Shown here: positions 28,948-41,369 of the stretch, piece by piece
How positions within the stretch are numbered: the first letter of the stretch is position 1
Layout of the letters: each line of letters begins with the position of its first letter
DNA from: Atrina japonica
Taxonomy: Eukaryota > Mollusca > Bivalvia > Pterioida > Pinnidae
Assembly (NCBI GenBank): GCA_030159075.1
Contig: BROG01000263.1
Coordinates: 460,001 to 524,000, forward strand
Direction of reading: 5' to 3'
Length of the DNA: 64,000 nucleotides
The notes under the pieces: model-generated
Told to the model about the DNA's origin: nothing
The model's database searches: none
What the model saw: the letters and a program-made list of their open reading frames with translations, nothing else
Made by a program: the position numbers and the translations under genes

Positions 28948-29776
28948 ATCAGCCTACATCACGTCTAGACACTATCATATACTTATCTATGCTGTCAGAG
29001 TATCACACTTGTTCTATCCAGTTTTTTGTTAGTGTCTGTAATACCGTTCCAGCTGTTTTTGTTATTATTATTTTTTCTTTTTCTTTTGTTTTTTTTCTGG
29101 AATAAGCAAATGATACTGAAATTTAAAATTGGTAAAAACAGTAAAAGGATAGATTTGGAAATATAATTTGGAAGTATTGACTTATAGTTAAATATGCGGG
29201 TAATAAAAAAGAGAACTGTTTCTGAGGGGGATAGAGAAAAAGAGAGATGGAATGAGAATAGACAGGGAATGGGATATGACACATTGGAAGTAGCAGGGGT
29301 GTAAAGAGATCAGGAATACAAATATACAAATAATGAAGAGAAAATGAAAATGAATGAAAAGCAGTAGAATAAGATAACAAGATGAAAAGAACTCAAAATG
29401 GACTCCTTCCACGGCACCATGTCCTGTCCTTTTGGGATTCGCAAATGCTTATCATGTGGAGACCATTTCTATATCTAATTTGTCGATTTCTAATGGACTT
29501 AGAATTTCGATTTGTACACATACTGCCTAATATCGGACGGTCTTTTTTAGGATAATAGAATATAGCAATGATGTCAATATAAATAGCCCTACGCAACGAA
29601 AAACTAAGTATTTAGTAATACATTGTCTGACATAAACAAATCTAATTGTTAGAAATCAAATTCATATTTGATCTGTCTCGGTCAGTTTTAAAGCGCCTCA
29701 CAACGTAGATTACTCGTATCTTTAGTCATAAATAATATCTTATTCTGTAACATTTATGGACAAATTGTATATTACA
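28948..29776. other. unannotated stretch
   Basis: Purine-rich on the plus strand around 29200-29400. Minus-strand frames there overlap one another and look compositional. Confidence 0.5.
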
Positions 29777-29935
29777 TTACATTAATTTGGCATGATAGAC
29801 GCAATGGTAGAAAGACCAACATAACCAGTACATATAATTGATAACCATATTTTTATGTTAAATATGGTTATCAATTATATGAATTGGTTATGCTGGTCCT
29901 TCTTCCCTTGCGTCCATCATGCCAAATTAATGTAA
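29777..29935. repeat. 159-bp foldback (near-perfect hairpin)
   Basis: The left arm TTACATTAATTTGGCATGAT ... AACCATATTT and the right arm AAATATGGTT ... ATCATGCCAAATTAATGTAA are inverted over ~75 bp each, with a loop of about 7 bases near 29853-29859 and roughly 10 mismatches. A foldback MITE or a hairpin-RNA locus are both possible. No clear target duplication was seen. Confidence 0.9.
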
Positions 29936-31204
29936 GTGTTTCCAGCATGTGCTCTCGTTATTTCTCGTGAGATTTTACTATTTGATGCATCGTACATTAA
30001 TGGTATTGATATAAATGTTCAGGTTATGTATCAGATTTATGAATTATTCATGATTTTAGGAATGGCTCTTTACCATTAATCTTTTGAATATCTCTATCAA
30101 TCTTTTTCTCCGGAGACCGGAAGTAAATAATTCCGGTTTAAAAAGCAACAATATCTTGAATAAATTTCGATCCGTGTGTCAATAGAAATAAAGTAATGAT
30201 CAACATTGGTTTTACACAATTTAGAAATTGCCGGATTTGGTTTCTACGTGTCTTGAGGTAAAATCATGGTCTTACCTGCATTTCCATGGATACATGACGG
30301 CAGTTGAAAAATATATCTGAAATGAAAGAAAATCTTTGAATCAAACACGCTATAAGATGACAAATCTTTCTGTCAATGTTTTATAACTAGATTAAGAATA
30401 TCATTGGTATTGATGTGTACGGTATAAGAATGTACTCATTTGAACTCTTCTGACATATGTCAATAATTTATCATAGAACGGTGGAAACCGGGCACCAATA
30501 TATCTATATTAAAAGGCAATATAGGTAAAATGTGAGGTTTCTGTAGATTTCATAATACGAAGAAGAAACCCAAAGTATGTCAAGTTTTAAAAAAATGAAC
30601 TTGGCTATCTCAGACAATGTTCTAATATTTGAACATATAATGGACTTAGTACCAGAATGCTTTAACGTGTTAGCCAAGTAATTAATCACCAGCATTTCAG
30701 AATGGGGTCTAATTCTTTTTTTTAATAGAAATGGATTTAAACTACTTAGCGTCTCTCTCTCTCTCTCTGGCGAGCATATAAGTGTAACGAGGATTGAAAC
30801 ATGTCCGGTTCTATCGATTTCCTGTTGACTTATGATTGTGATTTCGTAACTATAAATCCATAATGTCATGTGATATATCTATATAATATTTTGATTTTTG
30901 AAAGAGTTTCGGTTTCATAAAAACAATGGAACGTTATGGATTCGATTAAATTGCTACTTCATCTTATTCATTTACTTTATAAACACTATGTATTGTACCA
31001 ACCGTCGAACATCTCCCTGACAAATTAATATATTTCAATTGATTTATCTAGATTGATTATAGTGTAACATTCTTCCATAATTCTGATTTGTTTAAAGCAT
31101 TTCAGCTAACGTGTTTCACACTGTCCTTAAAAAATATAAATATCTTTACATGTTATGTTTGAAACTGTGTATCGAGATTTTAAGTAACTGTACTGTTAAT
31201 AACC
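29936..31204. other. unannotated stretch
   Basis: No exon recognised. The 121-codon minus frame at 30504-30869 has no domain-like blocks. A short (CT) run lies at 30751-30767. Confidence 0.5.
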
Positions 31205-31481
31205 CCGTGAGCCGGCCTGGCTCGGTCGGTTGCGTGCTCGTCTCTGGATCGTGAGGTCGTGAGTTCGAGTCCCGCCGGCGACAGGTTGGTTTCCTGTCTT
31301 TCAGATGAGACAGTAAAAACTGGAGGTCCCGTGTCACAGTGGGTGTCTCGCTGCTCAATGGCCGTAAGTGACGAGCATAGGCCAAAATTTGAAGCCCTTC
31401 ACCGGCATTTGGTGACGTCTCCATATGAGTGAAATATTCTTGAGTGGGACGTTAAACAACAATCAACAACAACAACAACAA
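31205..31481 (+). repeat. tRNA-derived SINE (GGTCCCGTGTCAC / GGGACGTTAAAC family)
   Basis: The tRNA-like head has box A (TGGCTCGGTCGG) and box B (GAGTTCGAGTCCC). Its outer GCCGGC...GCCGGC bases can pair as an acceptor stem. The body has GATGAGACAGTAAAAACTGG, AGGTCCCGTGTCACAGT and GAAGCCCTTCACCGGCATTT; the 3' end GAGTGGGACGTTAAAC precedes a (CAA)n tail. The layout recalls the V-type SINEs of molluscs such as RUDI, but that assignment is tentative. Confidence 0.85.
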
Positions 31482-31839
31482 TGACCACGTTATTCATATG
31501 GATTGTGTGACAATATAGTCTAATAATTAGGCACGTATCTCCTTGGCAGTCACTCTGACTTATCAAGGAACACATAGAGATCAAACGCAGTATCAATCTC
31601 CATATCAACAGGTTTAATTAACCAGTGCCAATTAAGGAGGCTTGTATTATATTCATTCTTTTGTCCAAAAGCGAATGACCGTTTATGCAAAGTTGAGGGG
31701 ATTCGTTTGGTATTCATTCATGTAGATGAAAAAGAGGTTACGAACAGTTTAAATCATCAATTCGTTTTCTTTGTTCAAACGAAACTGTATGCATCTGTTG
31801 CCGTCCACAGACTAAAATATGTTAATTGTTTGATTGAAT

Positions 31840-31960
31840 GGTGTTTACGTCACACTAAACACGTTAACCATTATGTGGCGGTTACCAGTTTTTAAATGTG
31901 ACGGAGAAAACCCGGTTAAAATACCTGGGAAGAGACCACCGACCGTCACTCACTTATAGA
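31840..31960 (-). repeat. tRNA-SINE tail copy (CCTCCACCA family, degraded)
   Basis: Minus-strand reading gives GGTCTCTTCCCAGGTATTTT, AACCGG, CTCCGTCAC, ACTGGTAACCGCCACATAAT GG, and TTTAGTGTGACGTAAACACC, aligning to the tail at 56212-56350. Confidence 0.5.
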
Positions 31961-32326
31961 TATAGTTGTATATAAGTTACTGGTTTACTTGTTGTGTCTT
32001 CTATTCCCATTGCATTGCAGTTACATGTATATACAAATTGATAGATCAATGAATACAAATATGTTTTACTATCGACAATTTAATAACAGTAAATTGTCTT
32101 TAACACCTTAGATACCATGGTGTTACATTATGTCAAAAGTGCCTGGCAACGGAGGATTCAATAAAATGGCAACACCTGTTTACCTTGGTGTGTAAAATAT
32201 TTCGACACGTATCTAGTTTAGCGGTACCGGAAGTTAACGAAATACGTGATTTATGCGCGTGTCTGCTGTTGCGTGCGAAGCAATGATATCACTCTGCATA
32301 TCTGTTTTAACACTGACGTATCGTTC

Positions 32327-32626
32327 CGTTTTAATGTTTAGCCGGGCTGGCTCTGTCGGTAGCTAGATTGTGAGGTCGTGAGTTCGAGTCCCGACGGCGG
32401 GAAGTTGGTTTCCTGTCTTTCGGATGAGACAGTAAAAACTGGAGGTCCCGTGTCACAGTAGGTGTCGGCACGTAAAATAACCCACAATGCTCAATGGTCG
32501 TAAGTGCCGAGCATAGGCCAAAATTTGAAGCCCTTCACCGGCATTTGGTGACGTCTCCATATGAGTAAAATATTCTTGAGTGGGACGTTAAACAACAATA
32601 AACATAAACATAAACGTTTTAATGTT
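32327..32626 (+). repeat. full tRNA-derived SINE with 12-bp target-site duplication
   Basis: CGTTTTAATGTT occurs at 32327-32338 and 32615-32626, exactly flanking the insert. The insert has a tRNA-like head (box A GGCTCTGTCGG shortened by a small deletion, box B GAGTTCGAGTCCC), the same body as 31205-31481, and a GACGTTAAACAACAATAAAC tail with ATAAAC repeats. The intact duplication marks a fairly recent retroposition. Confidence 0.92.
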
Positions 32627-34439
32627 AAAATGTGGGTTTGGTGGGGAAGAGAAATATGTTTTTCTATAAGCTATCATAACTAAGCTATCATATTCATTGG
32701 TATTTTAACCGTAGAGACTGGTGTAGACATTTTATCAAAAGTGATTAGCAAGGGAAGATCCAATAAAGGAGTGTTATGACCTTGTCTAAAATCACAGTAA
32801 AATCATGGTATGTTCCTTTTGGCAGAAGAAGATTGTTACAACTCAGTAAAATGAGTAACGATTCCTAATTTTAGTACTGCTAATTTACCATGCACATTCA
32901 ATTAATCCCGTTACGTGAAGGAAAAAGTAATAACACCACGTTATTCATTCCTATGCCAATTTGTTTATATGTATCCGTTAACGTATGCAGTTTAAACCAA
33001 GAGGGACATGTTTCATCTTTTGCATATACGATTCTAAAGAATTTAATAAATTACGTTGGAAAAAGAGAACAGAACATTTGCATGTTTTCTGAATAATTGA
33101 TAAAGGTGATCGGAATTGTAATTATACCCTTTACAAAATGCAATTTTGTATAAGTAGTTAATCAATTTTAATGTGTTATTTGGGCATTAGTCAAACTTTT
33201 ACTGCATTCTAGAGAAGTGCAGTCAGTTTTTTTCTCGGATGACAAATGTATTAAGCAGTTTAGGACGAAAAGGTGTATCTTAAATCTAGTAACTACCAGA
33301 AATATGTAAAACAAAAATATCATTAGGGACAAAGCCGTATTTATCATTCTGAAATTTTGAATTCAAACACATGATTAAACCATTTTCAATATCTCATCAA
33401 ATATTAAATAAGTCAATATTCAGAGAATGACGTATTCCTATCATAACCTGTTTATCACACTACATATAATGCTATTCATGTCAAATGATGTTTGTTTGTT
33501 TGTTTTTTTTTTGTTATCTTATAAGACCGGTCTCATGTAAAATTATATGAGCTCTTAGCAGGTTCTAGAATTACAACTAAATTTATTTGGCTACGTAGGT
33601 CAGATTAAGGATGTTCCTAGAATATAAAGATACCTGGCGTTGTTTAAGTTAAATCATTATTTCGCTTTATGAACTAGGCTTCTTGCTACAGCAACATGTT
33701 TATCTGTTGCTTGGTAACGTGATTGGAATTACATGAACATTGCAACAATGTAGTTAAATAAAAGATACAAAATCAATTGCTTCACTTTTATACCTGGAAT
33801 TATAAAATGGCGGCAGTTTAAGTAGCTTTGCATCTAAGAAATGGACATGAAGTACAGTTGTACGTGTGTAAAATGTGTATTCGGGCACCTGCTACGGTAT
33901 TTACCGACGTATCTTGTTACATCGCATCGAGGTTAAACTCCAATATCAAATCTTTCAGTTCTGTATGAAATGACATTTGAAATTGATCAAACACCTGCTG
34001 TATTTACATATACAGGGTATTGACCACTAAATACATTTGACGTATCCGGCTCTTGCCCACCAAAGAAGTGTTTTGTACCAAAATAAAAGTGTCATCTGTG
34101 CACTTGTACAATTTTGTTTTGTGAATTTTAGTTTTTATGTTTACCTATCTACCCTAGCCCTATAAACACGATCAAGATCTATATTTTCAAGTTTTAACGC
34201 GATAACTGATTGTTTTATTGTTGATTTTTTTTTCACCAACAGTTATATCTTCGCCTACATGAATATGCCGTCGGCTTTAGGTGAAGTGACACACACCAAT
34301 GTATTGAAAGTTCTTTTATGAGCCACGCCTGCCGTAACATATGACTGGTTTTATACCTGCTTCCGTGTTGTTCACTTCCTTTGCGAGAGCTTGGTGACGG
34401 GACAGATTTTAATTTATCTTTAAAGTTGTTATGTATTAT
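32627..34439. other. unannotated stretch
   Basis: ATCAAAAGTGATTAGCAAGG with a downstream GATCCAATAAA (32733-32765) resembles 32132-32166, on the other side of the SINE. No exon recognised. Confidence 0.5.
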
Positions 34440-34500
34440 CCATGTTCGAAATCGAACCCGGGACCTTCCACTTACGTGTAAAACACTTTTTCACCATACT
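34440..34500 (-). repeat. tRNA-like SINE head fragment
   Basis: Minus strand: ACACGTAAGTGGAAGGTCCC then GGGTTCGATTTCGAACATGG, with a box B-like GGTTCGATTTC. Box A and a full cloverleaf are not evident, so this is not called as a tRNA gene. Confidence 0.35.
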
Positions 34501-35290
34501 TCAGCAAATGATCAGCTGTTTTTAACGAATCAAAACGGATCTGCTATGCATTTAAAGTTAAAGCTAATTTTGTTAAACATTGATAAAAATTGTAATCAAT
34601 CACAAAATGAGTAACAAAATATGGGAAAATAAATAGCAAAAATTACAAAATTATTTTACTAAAAGCCGTCTCCAAAGTTCTCCTTCCTGAAAACGATTGG
34701 TCTTATTTCAAAGGTAATTTTACAAATATCGCATCTGGTGGACTAACTACAAATAGGTAACTCACGGATTTCCCTGATTGTTTGAAAAGTATTATGTTCT
34801 AATCTACCCATGTCATTTCCTCTGAATGGGGTAACTTCAAAAGAGACTTCAAATCAGTTCAATTATTTCGGCAACTGTTGTAATGTTTACACAAATTGAT
34901 TTATTCTGTATAGAAATTGTATCAAATAATCTGTATTTTATTTGAAGTCTTTGACTGGTGTAACTTTGCATTTGCAATGTTCAAAGAGATTTTTGTTATA
35001 TGAAAATGAAGATTATATCTATATTCATTACACATTATTACGGTCTTATGCCGATATTCAGTTTCAGCAACAGCAGCAAAGGAACTGCGTATGCTTAGTT
35101 GATCTATGTGTTTTCTTCCCCAATAAAATAGAAAACATGAACTGTAGTTTGGTTTTATGCAATTCTGTATTACTAAGGGATATATTTAATTTATACACTG
35201 GATTATTTTGTAATTAGCTGAAATATTTATTTCTGTGAAACACGCAAAAAACATGTAGGAGATTATTTGATATTAGAAGTTAGATGAAAC

Positions 35291-35292
<2 letters not shown>
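34501..35292. other. unannotated stretch
   Basis: No exon or known repeat recognised. Confidence 0.5.

Positions 35293-35382
<90 letters not shown>
35293..35382. repeat. (TA)n microsatellite
   Basis: About 90 bases of TA, abutting the 3' end of the hammerhead-bearing repeat that reads on the minus strand. Confidence 0.97.
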
Positions 35383-35384
<2 letters not shown>

Positions 35385-35605
35385 TAAACATAATACCAAA
35401 GTTATAATGCTCAAGACGATATCGTTTCTGTCAATTAAACTTCATCAGTTGAGTTCCAATTTGAAAAGTATTTGTTTTTTCTAAAGATAAAGTGGTATCA
35501 TACAAGGCAAAATAATATCTCTGAAGTATAGCCGAAATCCGTCTAAGAGTAACCACTGTAAAAAAAAAATGACTATCTTAGCTTTAGAAAATTTTCGAAT
35601 TAAAT
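35383..35605 (-). repeat. dispersed hammerhead-bearing repeat, copy 3 (best preserved)
   Basis: On the minus strand: GCTAAGATAGTCATTT, AGTGGTTACTCTTAGACGGA TTTCGGCTAT, TTGCCTTGTATGATACCACT, the ribozyme-like core, then CATTATAACTTTGGTATTAT GTTTATGATAT leading into (TA)n. It has the cleanest alignment to 1-225. No open frame of note. Confidence 0.75.
35409..35454 (-). ncRNA. candidate type I hammerhead ribozyme
   Basis: Read 5'-3' on the minus strand: stem I strand CTCAA; CTGATGA; stem II GTT-TAATT-GAC (three pairs, one a G-U, flanked by an A-A apposition); GAAA; stem III CG-ATAT-CG; cleavage site GTC; and the closing stem I strand TTGAG. The order stem I - CUGAUGA - stem II - GAAA - stem III - UH - stem I is that of a type I hammerhead. 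Stem I is extended to GCUCAA/UUGAGC in the sibling repeats at 138-181 and 26851-26894. Stems II and III are short, as in reported minimal animal hammerheads. Activity is inferred only. Confidence 0.6.
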
Positions 35606-35699
35606 GGTGTTAACAATGTCAAATATTACTTTAGTACAAGATGAACAGCTGGTACCGAAATACCAGGTACTAGGTTTATGTATACCTCGGTCCACCAGC

Positions 35700-35895
35700 A
35701 GTGGCAACAACCTAGTGGTTATATATCAGATACAAAAGTATAAATCTTTAGGATGTCTAGAATATAGATACAAATTTGGTAAAATGGACAAACATGAACC
35801 TCTGGAAACCGAGAGGTGGGATCAGGTGCCATGGAGGAGTAAGCATCCCCTGTCGACGGTTCACACCCGTTATGAGTCCACAGTCAAACCAAATA
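35700..35895 (-). repeat. RT 3'-tail copy (minus strand)
   Basis: ATGTCTAGAATATAGATACA, GGACAAACATGAACCTCTGG, GATCAGGTGCCATGGAGGAG, TAAGCATCCCCTGTCGACGG, and GAGTCCACAGTCAA are the reverse complement of ~61870-62040. The hairpin arms are kept with one change. Confidence 0.85.
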
Positions 35896-35950
35896 AAATA
35901 ATTGCTCGTTTTTCGTGTTTGTTTGTACCCCATCAATATTTTTTCACATA

Positions 35951-36110
35951 CAGTAAAAACTCGTTATGTTGAGATCGATAATCTTGATTCACCCGGTTAC
36001 CTCGAAATCAAGCGCCGGTCCCGGACATTTTCCTTCTTTGTCTTACTGAAAAGAGCTGGGCCCGGAATAACCAAGTTTACTCAGTATCAAGGTCAACTAA
36101 CTTAATATGA
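35951..36110. mobile_element. TIR-type element end (CAGTAAAAACTCGTTATG)
   Basis: TA then CAGTAAAAACTCGTTATGTT GAGATCGATAATC resembles both ends of the element at 40635-41296. A GATTCACCCGGTTACCTCGA block follows. The opposite end was not identified, so the right limit is arbitrary. Confidence 0.45.
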
Positions 36111-39100
36111 TATTAACATAAAAACATATATCAAAATATTGTTTGAGTACGTAATCAAATTTGGAGTGCCATCCACAACGTATGTATTCATTTTTACAGG
36201 GAAATAATAAATATGGCGCAAAACATTATATTTGAATGATAAAGAAAAAATAACGAAAGTTTCTCGTAATTACGAGAAAGTTTTATAAAAGTTTTAATTT
36301 TTAGCACGAATTATGATGATGATAATGATGATGATGTCGGTGATGATAATGCAAATTAATTGGAAATTAAAAGAGATAGGAATTTTACATATAATATGGT
36401 AGTTCAAACAATAATCTAGATGTTTTTGAATTGTTGCAAATCTTCAATATCTTCATTTTTTGCATATGGTAAGGCACTATAGAAAATAATTCATTATTTT
36501 AGCGAGTTAATAGCTTCATGTTAAGCAGTTTTCGTTTAATTGTTTTCCTCGAAAGTGCATTAAAAATTGGGTGTTGGAATTTATTTTAGGAATTTCATGT
36601 TTGTGTGTTTAAGAAGATTAATAAGATAGCTACAAATTCAGTCTGATATTAGCCTTGCCGAATTTCCCACATCAACAGAATAGCAAATATTTTGTTTTCA
36701 AAACTACTATGGTATCTCGTCCAGGCCATAACTAATAGTCAAACACAGTACAAACTAACTACCAAGAACAGACCCGAACTATTCATATATTGTAGTATAA
36801 AAAGAAGTGCACGTGTTTTTGTATCTTCAGCAAATGAAAATATTTATTATCGATTGAACGTAGCCTCTAAAATGCCTACACTATCAGAACTGATCAATTC
36901 ACATGCACGTCACTTCCGTTAACACTGCGTCAGCGAAAAATTCTTAGCAGGATATACATTTATTTTGTTAAATGTGTAAAATGCTATAAACAAGGATATT
37001 TCCGGGTGATGTTAATTACGAAATTTTCTTATGCACATCATTTCCTTGTTTTTGTTTTACACGATGTCAAAATATACCGTGAGCAGTCCCGTTTTAAACG
37101 ACAATTCATAGCAAAATTGTTAGACTTGTACGCGGGTGTAGTTTTCAAGAAAATCTTATGATCGCGTGTTTAGTGAAAATTAGTTCACGTGTATATGTCT
37201 ACTTTTACAGTGCTGCGAAACAGTTTACGGGTATGTCCGTGTTAAACTGCACTGTTATATCCTGGACGAGCATTAATTAATATTTATGGGATACTATACA
37301 ACGTAACATTACGTATTATAATATTTTTGCACAAATGGGTTTCTGTACTTTCTAATTTCATTTTGAATTAGGTGATTTCGCTACAGTAAATGATGCATTG
37401 ACGTTATAGCCCTAATGGAATGTAAAATGGGGTTCCTGGAATTTTGACATGAAACATGTTTTTCGAATCATAACTAATTAACAGTGTAATCTAATCCAAA
37501 TGTAAGATCAAGGAACTGCTGGTGGTATGCTTTCTGAAAAGTGAAAAGTAATAACTCAAAAATATATATATATATCTTAATTTGTTTTGAAATAACGTTT
37601 GCTGTTTTTTGTTGCACCATTTAATGTACGTGAATTTGAAAATGCATTTCAACGGGCGTGAAAATTTGGTACGATTAAAGATCTCAAGTTGTTAAATGTC
37701 AGGAACTCAAGAAGACAGTATTCAGACGTAGGGAACATTGGACAAACATAAACCTCAGGGAAAATCAGAACCGGGAACAGATGTCATTTATGAATAAGAA
37801 ACCCCCTTATCTGTTCTCACACATCAAGAAATCCAATTAAGATAACAACAAATTAGTAATAAATCCTAGTCAAAATCTGTATCAGACACGTAATTGAGAT
37901 CATTATGTCGACCGCAATGTTTGCGTAATGTTTACTTCATCCGCGATTTCCTATATCCTTGTGACAATAGTTTATCATTAAGTATTTTTCCTCGTCTAAT
38001 CTCACTCATATTGCTTATCCTTACTTTTCTGTACGTACAGACGCAACGAAAAAGCATTATTTGTAAACAGTTTTTATAAGGTCTTATCATCTAAATTGAA
38101 TTGACTTCCTTCTTTCTTGATAAAAGTACATCTGTAAATCAGCATATTAGATCAAACAAATGTAGGCGAACATATGCCCCGCATCCATTAAAAAGCGTAT
38201 CATATCATCTTCCACACGTGTAGTGAGATGTTTAACGAGTTTCTAAATAATGATGGAAAGTTTGATTGACGTGCAGAAAGCAGTCGTTTTTTTTATAATT
38301 AATTATAAATTGTATCGTGCTTAACTTAAACCCTTTTAACCACACAGATCATAATAGATTAGTCGTAGGAATTAGAAATGAGACATACCATTAAAACACC
38401 TAGGGTTGTAAGGGATAACGCTTTCCTACTGTTTAAAGTACAGTTGTACAAGAAAGCACATCTACACATCAAATCACATACGGTGTAACCTTGGTTTAGT
38501 ATATGTCTGAATATTTGCTATCACAGACTCTAACATAACATCACATATTTCCACCTCTTAACTATGTATAATGCATTTTGACATAAATATGTAAGTAACT
38601 CAAGCATGTTCCCTATTGTTTATCTTTATGCTCGTATCTGTCATCATTAATTAACTTATCATGGCAAAGTGTACAACATTTATGTCAGAATATACTTGTT
38701 TGCATTCCTGACACTATATGGCACAAAAAGTACACCTCGATGTGCATCTTTTAACACATTTGCCATTACAAAGCTTTGTCATATTATTGGTTCATAGATC
38801 CGAGTCGAGGGCGATATTGATACTAAGTAAAGGAATACCTCAATACATGCTCACCACTTATTTTCTCTACTTAATATCAGTGTGGCCTATTCCATCGGTA
38901 AAATATCGAATACTTATCAAATTGATAAATGTAGTCCACAGGCGCACGTTTAAAAAGTAAAATAACCCGCTCCCTTGTACATGTATTTGCTAATGAATAA
39001 ATGTTGTAACATAAGAATATATTTATTGTATAGATCTTTAGATACTTTATATTCAAATTGGAGACAAAACGTCTAGTACACGATTTAATTGATCCCATGA

Positions 39101-40461
39101 CACAAATATATCGATGTATAGGCTTTATATTTCATATATGTTCATGTATTGATACGCTGCTGACCGGTTCAATTGCCGCGTGTCTACAGTCAAATTAAAA
39201 TGAAAGAAGTAACTTAGCATTTTATGGAACATGATTATTGCAAACAAGATATTTATACCGACCATAATATTTGTGAAATGTTAACAATAAACGCGGTTCA
39301 TGATATTTATTTGATAAAAACTTATCAGTAAGTAGTTTGCCTCTGTATATAAAATGACCATATGTTGATCATATTGACTATTATGTGCAGAGCTTCCGTA
39401 TAAATTTGGCAATTAATTAGAATCAGATCAATTGAAAATTGAAATGAATTAATTTATGTCACTTAAAAAAGAATCATAACGAATATCAATTTGTTACTGC
39501 GGGGAACACCTTGTTATTATATTTGTAATTTGCTATTACACTATATTTGAATACCTGTCTTTATATGTTGGAATGTGTTAAAATGTACCTGAATGTAACA
39601 CCGGGATCCTGGATGTGTATACCGGATGCCATCACATACAGTCCAGGTATATACAGGGTGGCACTGAGTACTGTCCGTGTATATACGTGGGTACATTGGT
39701 TTGTTGGGACAATTTGCACATCTAATTCGTCGTGTTATAATAGTCTTGAGTTTTGATTATTGATTGGTAACTCTTTAATTTTACTTTGTTACGTGTAGCA
39801 TTTCAATACAATATAGATCTTAATTTCGTTCTTCTTATTGTGTTGATTTCGGATTCACAAGTCTCTTTGAATTTACTCATGTTAACTTTGATGAAATATG
39901 AATTTGAAATCAAGTTGTATAGATTTAAAAAAAATACCCCTCACTCACGAAATATGTTGTTTGGACAGAATTTTTTCAATAGACTGCCTAGAATGTGTAT
40001 TCTTATTCAATATGAATATACTGTGTAATGTTTTCTTTTGAAATATGATTTGATATCAAGCGCACTTGTCAAACACTCAAATTTGATAAGGATAGTGTCG
40101 ATAAGTATCAATTTCCTATGTGGGTTAAAACAATACAAAACCAAGTGATATATAGTCATCAATATACTAAAACAACCACGTGACATATATCAATTGATGT
40201 TTTACATTTGAACTAAACAGTATGGTCCTTCTGTGAATATAAGAAATCTGTGCATTACAGCATATGAGAAAAACAGTTCATTAAATAGAAGGTTTCTTGG
40301 GACTTTCTTTCTCATAACATCTCATTATTCGTAAATGTTACCCTAGCGAGTTTAAATATTTTTCTGGCTAATAAAGTTAAAAAAATAAGATAACTGTAAG
40401 TTAGTGCTTAGGGAGGAACGACGATGCTATGTTGCAACATTTTATGTAAAACCATTAAGGG
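36111..40461. other. largely unannotated stretch
   Basis: Contains a short GAT-rich run at 36314-36355 and, at ~37728-37790, a possible remnant of the RT tail (ACATTGGACAAACATAAACC). No convincing exon. The 76-codon frame at 36692-36922 has no recognised domain. Confidence 0.5.
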
Positions 40462-40529
<68 letters not shown>

Positions 40530-40573
40530 TGAAGTTGATATAAAAATACATAAGGAACCTGTACACATAAATA

Positions 40574-40634
<61 letters not shown>
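40462..40634. repeat. (TA)n tracts around an RT-derived fragment
   Basis: Two TA runs (~40462-40528 and ~40577-40634) enclose ~48 bp that begins ACTGAAGTTGATATAAAAA, a 19-base match to the RT relic at 61123-61141. Confidence 0.9.
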
Positions 40635-40637
<3 letters not shown>

Positions 40638-41291
40638 TCAAACCTCGTTATCTCGAAGTCGTCGGGACTAAACAAAAACTTCGAAATAAACGGATCTTCG
40701 AGTTAAATGGTTTGTCACTAAATACAATCCTGATTCCTCTCATGAGCACCTTGGTAGTTGTTGTCAGAAGCCTACATACCGTTTGTCTCTTATCGTCAGA
40801 CAGGGTATTTGTGCACACTGACGGCGGCAATGTTATGCAATATCACAGCAAATTAAAAGGAATGAATTACGTTTGAGTATTTATTTCTTAATACAAAACT
40901 GTATTGGCATGTAAAGATCACTCACATTTAAACAGGAATATCCCATTCTCCGTTTTAGATCACGAAATGGATACTACCATTATATATTTAAGAACAAGAA
41001 ATCTTAAAACGAATTATAGAAAGTAAAATTAACATAGATTTAAGATCGGAGAGCAAAATAAAGATTTTTTTCTGAAGATATTTATTTATTGTATATACTG
41101 AAAATAATACCGAAAAGACATTTGTTCAGCACTAGTCATATAATCACAATGTGTTAATGACGATGTACACAATTTTAACAGGTTATCAGGTCTTTTATTA
41201 GTAAAATATTGTAGGAAAATTGCCGAGATCGACGCATGATTCCGAGAAAACCGGATAAATCGAGATTAACGATTTCGACATAACGAGTTTT

Positions 41292-41296
<5 letters not shown>
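40635..41296. mobile_element. ~660-bp TIR element (MITE) inside a (TA)n tract
   Basis: The left end CACTCAAACCTCGTTATCTC GAAGTCGT and right end (reverse complement) TAGTCAAAACTCGTTATGTC GAAATCGT match at about 23 of 28 positions. Both outer flanks are (TA)n, consistent with TA-target insertion of a Tc1/mariner/pogo-type element. No transposase is encoded. Confidence 0.75.

Positions 41297-41368
<72 letters not shown>
41297..41368. repeat. (TA)n microsatellite
   Basis: Continuation of the TA tract on the right of the TIR element, leading straight into an RT fragment. Confidence 0.95.

Positions 41369-41369
<1 letters not shown>

Noticed and set aside
30504..30869. 121-codon minus-strand frame
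   Set aside because: Composition unstructured, crosses a (CT) run, and matches no family I know.
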